A model generated the notes under the pieces. That model was not told where the DNA came from. It saw only the letters and a list, made by a program, of their open reading frames with translations, and did not search any database. This document shows positions 7,610 through 10,408 of a DNA stretch of 10,408 nucleotides, piece by piece. Each line of letters starts with the position of its first letter. The first letter of the stretch is position 1. Both the position numbers and the translations under genes were made by a program. Source of the DNA: an uncultured bacterium (GTDB taxonomy: Bacteria; Patescibacteriota; Microgenomatia; UBA1400; PJMF01); assembly GCA_903891335.1 (NCBI GenBank), contig CAITDX010000005.1, positions 1 through 10,408 on the forward strand. The letters are read 5' to 3'.

Positions 7610-7683
7610 TGGGTGTGCTTGGAATCGAACCAAGGACCTCAGTCTTATCAGGACTGCGCTCTAACCATCTGAGCTACACACCC
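7610..7683 (-). tRNA. tRNA-Ile (anticodon GAT)
   Basis: A full cloverleaf can be folded on the - strand. The acceptor stem GGGTGTG/CACACCC has seven perfect pairs and the D stem is GCTC/GAGC with loop AGATGGTTA. The anticodon stem CAGTC/GACTG carries loop CTGATAA (anticodon GAT), followed by variable loop AGGTC and T arm CTTGG-TTCGATT-CCAAG. The discriminator is A at 7610. CCA is not encoded (the next bases are CAC), so it must be added by a CCA-adding enzyme. It decodes AUC/AUU. It lies 14 nt after the clpB stop and 5 nt before the lon ATG, so processing of this tRNA would cut a clpB-lon transcript in two. Confidence 0.97.
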
Positions 7684-7697
7684 GTGTACTGTAAGGG

Positions 7698-10271
7698 TTA
7701 CATTTTAACATATATCTTAATTTTTTTACCATCAAAATCAAGCGAGACGATTTGTCCCGGTTTGATTTTTCCCTCAAGTAATTGGAGTGCTAGCTCATCC
7801 AAAATGTGGTTTTGAATGAAACGTTTGACTGGTCTGGCTCCGAAGTGTGGATCAAAGCCATGAGTACCCACGTAGTTGACCAGTGCATCGCTAAATTCAA
7901 GAGTAATTTCTTTTTGCTGGAGTCGTTGTTTGACGCGGTTGAGTTGCAGTAGCGCAATCTGCCTGATCAACTGTTGATCAAGCGCTTGGAAGGTAATCAC
8001 TTCATCAAGGCGATTGAGAAATTCTGGTTTGAAATGCAGTTTCAACATGCCCTGAATTGCTTGGTCCTGTTCTTTGAGATTATGCATGGTTTCTTGGATG
8101 ATTTGACTACCGAGATTGGAAGTCATGATGATGACGGTATTTTTGAAATTAACCGTCCGTCCTTTGCTATCAGTCAAGCGACCATCATCGAGAACTTGTA
8201 GAAGAATGTTGAAGACTTCGCTGTGGGCTTTCTCGATCTCATCAAGCAAAATTACGCTGTAGGGTTGGCGGCGAATCGCTTCAGTCAGTTGGCCACCTTC
8301 TTCGTAGCCGACGTAGCCGGGTGGCGAGCCGACTAGACGAGCCACAGCGTGTTTCTCCATGTATTCAGACATGTCAATTCTAACCAGACGGTTTTCGTCA
8401 TTAAATAATTGCTCAGCCAGAGCTTTGGCAACCTCTGTCTTCCCTACTCCTGTAGGACCCAAAAATAGCAGTGAAGCAATCGGGCGATTTTCTTCGCCAA
8501 TGCCCGCTCGATTCCGACGAATGGCTTTGGCGATGGCGCTAACTGCAGCGGTTTGGCCAACCACACGCGTGGCGATATCCTGCTCGAGGTTGAGTAATTT
8601 GCTTTGCTCGCTTTGCAGCATTCGATCGACTGGAATACCGGTCCATTTCGCCACGATACGAGCGATGTCAGTTTCATCAATTTCTTCTTTGAGAATTTGG
8701 CGCTGGCTTTGAATCTTAGCGAGTTTGCTTTGGGCTTGCTCAATGGTTTTTTGCAGAGCTGGAATTTCGCCATAGTTGATGGCGGCGGCCCGCTCTAGAT
8801 TATATTCTCGTTCGGCCGCCGCCGCCTCCTCACGGAGTCGGTCAAGTTGCTGATGTTGTTCTTTGATTTGATCAATGACGGCTTTTTCACTGCGCCACTG
8901 AGTTTCAAGAGCCTGATATTCTTCTCTCAAATCAGCAATCTGTCCTTCGATGGTTTGCAAGCGCTGCTTGCTGCTGTGGTCACTTTCTTTTTGCAGTGAA
9001 GCCCGTTCGATTTCAAGTTGCCTGATTTTTCGCTCCAACTGATCAATCTGACTTGGTTTACTGGCGACTTCAATTTTGAGCGCACTAGCGGCCTCATCCA
9101 TCAGGTCGATGGCTTTGTCTGGAAGAAAGCGATCGCTGATGTAGCGACTAGAGAGTTTGACGGCAGCCACCACGGCATTGTCGCGAATGCGAATGCCATG
9201 ATGGGTTTCATATTTACTTTTGATGCCACGCAAGATGGAGATGGCATCATCGATGGACGGCTCGTTGACCATGACGGGTTGGAAGCGGCGTTCGAGGGCT
9301 GCGTCTTTTTCGATGTATTTGCGGTATTCTTTGAGGGTGGTAGCACCGATGGTGCGCAGGGTCCCGCGAGCGAGCGCTGGTTTGAGGAGATTACCCGCAT
9401 CAGTCGAGCCTTCCTCCGCACCTGCGCCCACAATAGTATGTAGTTCGTCGATAAATAAAATGATGTCACCGCTCGCTGACTCAACTTCTTTGATGACGGC
9501 CTTGAGGCGATCTTCAAACTCACCACGATATTTCGCTCCCGCAATCAGCGCCCCAAGATCGAGGGCAAGAATGCGTTTGTCTTGTAAAGTGTCAGGCACG
9601 TCACGATCAATGACTTTTTTGGCGAGGCCTTCGATGATGGCAGTTTTGCCAGTGCCTGGCTCACCAACTAGCACGGGGTTGTTTTTGGTTCTTCTAGAAA
9701 GAATTTGGGTGATGCGTCGAATTTCTTCATCGCGACCGATGACGGGGTCAATTTTACCAAGGCGTGCGAGCTTGGTGAAATCCTGACAATACTTTTCAAG
9801 TGCCTGGTATTTACTTTCTGGGTCGGGATCGGTGACTTTGTGCTCGCTGCCACCGCGGAGTTTAGCTATAGCCTTTTGAAAAGCGCTTTGATCGATACTC
9901 ACCATTCCCTTGACATCTTTAGCTTCCAGGGCAGCTTGGAGCAGATGTTCGGTACTGATAAAGGCATCTTGGTTTTTGGTGGCAATGCTTTCTGCTTGGT
10001 TGAGGGTGTTGATTAATTCTGGAGCTAAATATGGTTCGCTGCCACTACTGCTTTGTGCACTGGCTTTGAGTTGTTGATCGACTTGCTCTTGAAGTTGATC
10101 TGGATCGATCTCTAGTTGTTGGAGGACTGGTCGGACGATACTATCACTTGGCTGAAGGAGGCTACTGAGTAAATGCCAATTGTTGACAGTACTATGGCGA
10201 TTGGTTTTAGCTAATTGGAGAGCCAGTTCAAGAGCCTGACTCGCTTTGGTGGTGTAGCGATCAAGATTCAT
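7698..10271 (-). CDS. clpB: ATP-dependent disaggregase chaperone ClpB
   Basis: ClpB extracts polypeptides from heat-induced aggregates with DnaK, threading them through a cytoplasmic hexamer. The start chosen (ATG 10269-10271, MNLDRYTTKASQALELAL) gives 857 residues, the same length as E. coli ClpB. In that numbering the N domain is about 3-145. NBD1 has Walker A GEPGTGKT (203-210), pore loop KYRGEFE with Tyr248, Walker B ending at Glu276, and arginine fingers near 328-329. The coiled-coil M domain (about 400-512) marks ClpB rather than ClpA or ClpC. NBD2 has Walker A GPTGVGKT (605-612), pore loop GYVGYEEGG with Tyr653, and Walker B ending at Glu678. The ORF could extend 14 codons upstream to 10313, but that would place the start upstream of the promoter and inside the CIRCE-like operator. 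It is the first gene of the - strand run. Confidence 0.96.
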   Translation of the reverse strand: MNLDRYTTKASQALELALQLAKTNRHSTVNNWHLLSSLLQPSDSIVRPVLQQLEIDPDQLQEQVDQQLKASAQSSSGSEPYLAPELINTLNQAESIATKNQDAFISTEHLLQAALEAKDVKGMVSIDQSAFQKAIAKLRGGSEHKVTDPDPESKYQALEKYCQDFTKLARLGKIDPVIGRDEEIRRITQILSRRTKNNPVLVGEPGTGKTAIIEGLAKKVIDRDVPDTLQDKRILALDLGALIAGAKYRGEFEDRLKAVIKEVESASGDIILFIDELHTIVGAGAEEGSTDAGNLLKPALARGTLRTIGATTLKEYRKYIEKDAALERRFQPVMVNEPSIDDAISILRGIKSKYETHHGIRIRDNAVVAAVKLSSRYISDRFLPDKAIDLMDEAASALKIEVASKPSQIDQLERKIRQLEIERASLQKESDHSSKQRLQTIEGQIADLREEYQALETQWRSEKAVIDQIKEQHQQLDRLREEAAAAEREYNLERAAAINYGEIPALQKTIEQAQSKLAKIQSQRQILKEEIDETDIARIVAKWTGIPVDRMLQSEQSKLLNLEQDIATRVVGQTAAVSAIAKAIRRNRAGIGEENRPIASLLFLGPTGVGKTEVAKALAEQLFNDENRLVRIDMSEYMEKHAVARLVGSPPGYVGYEEGGQLTEAIRRQPYSVILLDEIEKAHSEVFNILLQVLDDGRLTDSKGRTVNFKNTVIIMTSNLGSQIIQETMHNLKEQDQAIQGMLKLHFKPEFLNRLDEVITFQALDQQLIRQIALLQLNRVKQRLQQKEITLEFSDALVNYVGTHGFDPHFGARPVKRFIQNHILDELALQLLEGKIKPGQIVSLDFDGKKIKIYVKM
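7702..7710 (-). promoter_or_regulatory. Candidate extended -10 box (TGTTAAAAT) before tRNA-Ile
   Basis: TGTTAAAAT in the last codons of clpB matches TGnTATAAT with one mismatch. It ends 18 nt before the mature tRNA, which would give a pre-tRNA leader of about 11 nt, a normal size. The bases code for the C-terminal Tyr-Val-Lys-Met of ClpB, so the match could be chance. If active, tRNA-Ile and lon can be expressed without clpB. Confidence 0.33.
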
Positions 10272-10280
10272 AGCATCTCG

Positions 10281-10309
10281 ATGATAGCAGAAAAATTGTA
10301 AATTAGCAA
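10281..10309 (-). promoter_or_regulatory. clpB promoter (TTGCTA-N17-TATCAT, extended -10)
   Basis: The -35 box TTGCTA (10309-10304, four of six), a 17-bp spacer and the -10 box TATCAT (10286-10281, five of six), preceded by TG at the extended position, form a sigma-70-type promoter. The -10 ends 9 nt before the clpB ATG at 10271, so the transcript would begin about 2-4 nt before the start codon. The -35 lies inside the left arm of the CIRCE-like repeat, so a bound repressor would block polymerase. Confidence 0.6.
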
Positions 10310-10329
10310 TCATCGACTTTCTCTGCTAA
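10303..10329. promoter_or_regulatory. CIRCE-like heat-shock operator (HrcA site) upstream of clpB
   Basis: TTAGCAATC-N9-CTCTGCTAA matches the CIRCE consensus TTAGCACTC-N9-GAGTGCTAA at 14 of 18 arm positions with the exact 9-bp spacer. The outer six bases of both arms are perfect, and symmetry extends outward to AATTAGCA/TGCTAATT. Mismatches lie only in the inner part of the arms. CIRCE binds HrcA, the repressor of heat-shock chaperone genes. Its overlap with the clpB -35 box fits repression at low temperature. hrcA itself is not in the window. Confidence 0.68.
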
Positions 10330-10340
10330 TTAGGGGCCTC

Positions 10341-10408
10341 AAAAATAATGATTGATATATCTTATATATTTTGATGTATTTTGATATATAAATATATAGA
10401 AAGCAAAA
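10341..10408. repeat. AT-rich non-coding end with three TTGATRTAT copies
   Basis: Nearly all bases here are A or T. TTGATATAT (10352-10360), TTGATGTAT (10371-10379) and TTGATATAT (10381-10389) recur, the latter two inside a tandem decamer TTTTGATGTA/TTTTGATATA (10369-10388). No gene is visible. It may be an upstream A+T element for clpB, part of a promoter for a gene beyond the edge, or simple low complexity. Confidence 0.45.

Noticed and set aside
7610..7683. tRNA-Ile as a phage or island attachment site
   Set aside because: There is no integrase and no duplicated tRNA 3' end, and both sides are housekeeping genes at minimal spacing.
7456..7815. 119-codon + strand frame crossing the tRNA
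   Set aside because: It runs through the tRNA gene and the ends of both lon and clpB in antisense, so it is chance.
9018..9786. Overlapping + strand frames of 141 and 188 codons opposite clpB
   Set aside because: They are antisense to well-conserved ClpB NBD1 and M-domain sequence, and show no motifs or plausible starts.
10272..10313. 14-codon N-terminal extension of ClpB from the ATG at 10311-10313
   Set aside because: It would cover the -35/-10 promoter and the left CIRCE arm. The 857-residue form starting at MNLDRYTTKA matches the family start and length.

Overview
The window reads as ordinary chromosome from an uncultivated, small-genome bacterium, most likely a Candidate Phyla Radiation (Patescibacteria) lineage close to Microgenomates. 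This placement is inference. It rests on the DUF2298 (YYY-type) membrane protein, the SIMPL and PEGA envelope proteins, the tRNA without an encoded CCA, and very compact spacing. UGA serves as a stop (PEGA gene) and no in-frame UGA occurs, so the recoded-UGA lineages (Gracilibacteria, Absconditabacteria) are unlikely. I see no phage, IS, CRISPR or defence genes.

Left part, + strand (2-3701): three tightly packed genes. They are the 3' end of a flavin amine-oxidase-like FAD oxidoreductase, a HAD-superfamily phosphatase overlapping it by 8 nt, and a 701-residue polytopic DUF2298 protein. All three look like a membrane or envelope metabolism module of unknown substrate. The module ends in a perfect 13-bp hairpin that contains the DUF2298 stop codon and lies between convergent genes.

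Right part, - strand (10329 down to 3744): clpB, tRNA-Ile(GAT), lon, a PEGA-domain membrane protein and a SIMPL-domain membrane protein, in transcription order with gaps of 5-21 nt. ClpB disaggregase and Lon protease handle misfolded protein in the cytoplasm; the last two genes are predicted cell-surface proteins. A CIRCE-like operator (14 of 18 bases, exact 9-bp spacer) overlaps the -35 box of the clpB promoter, so HrcA heat-shock control is likely.

The most interesting signals are regulatory. A TANNNT -10 box, usually in the extended form TGnTANNNT, lies 8-9 nt upstream of the probable start codon of clpB, PEGA, SIMPL and (using its second ATG) DUF2298. That is the geometry of leaderless transcription. 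lon starts only 5 nt after the discriminator base of tRNA-Ile, so tRNA 3' processing would also give it an almost leaderless mRNA. I found no clearly new multi-gene system.
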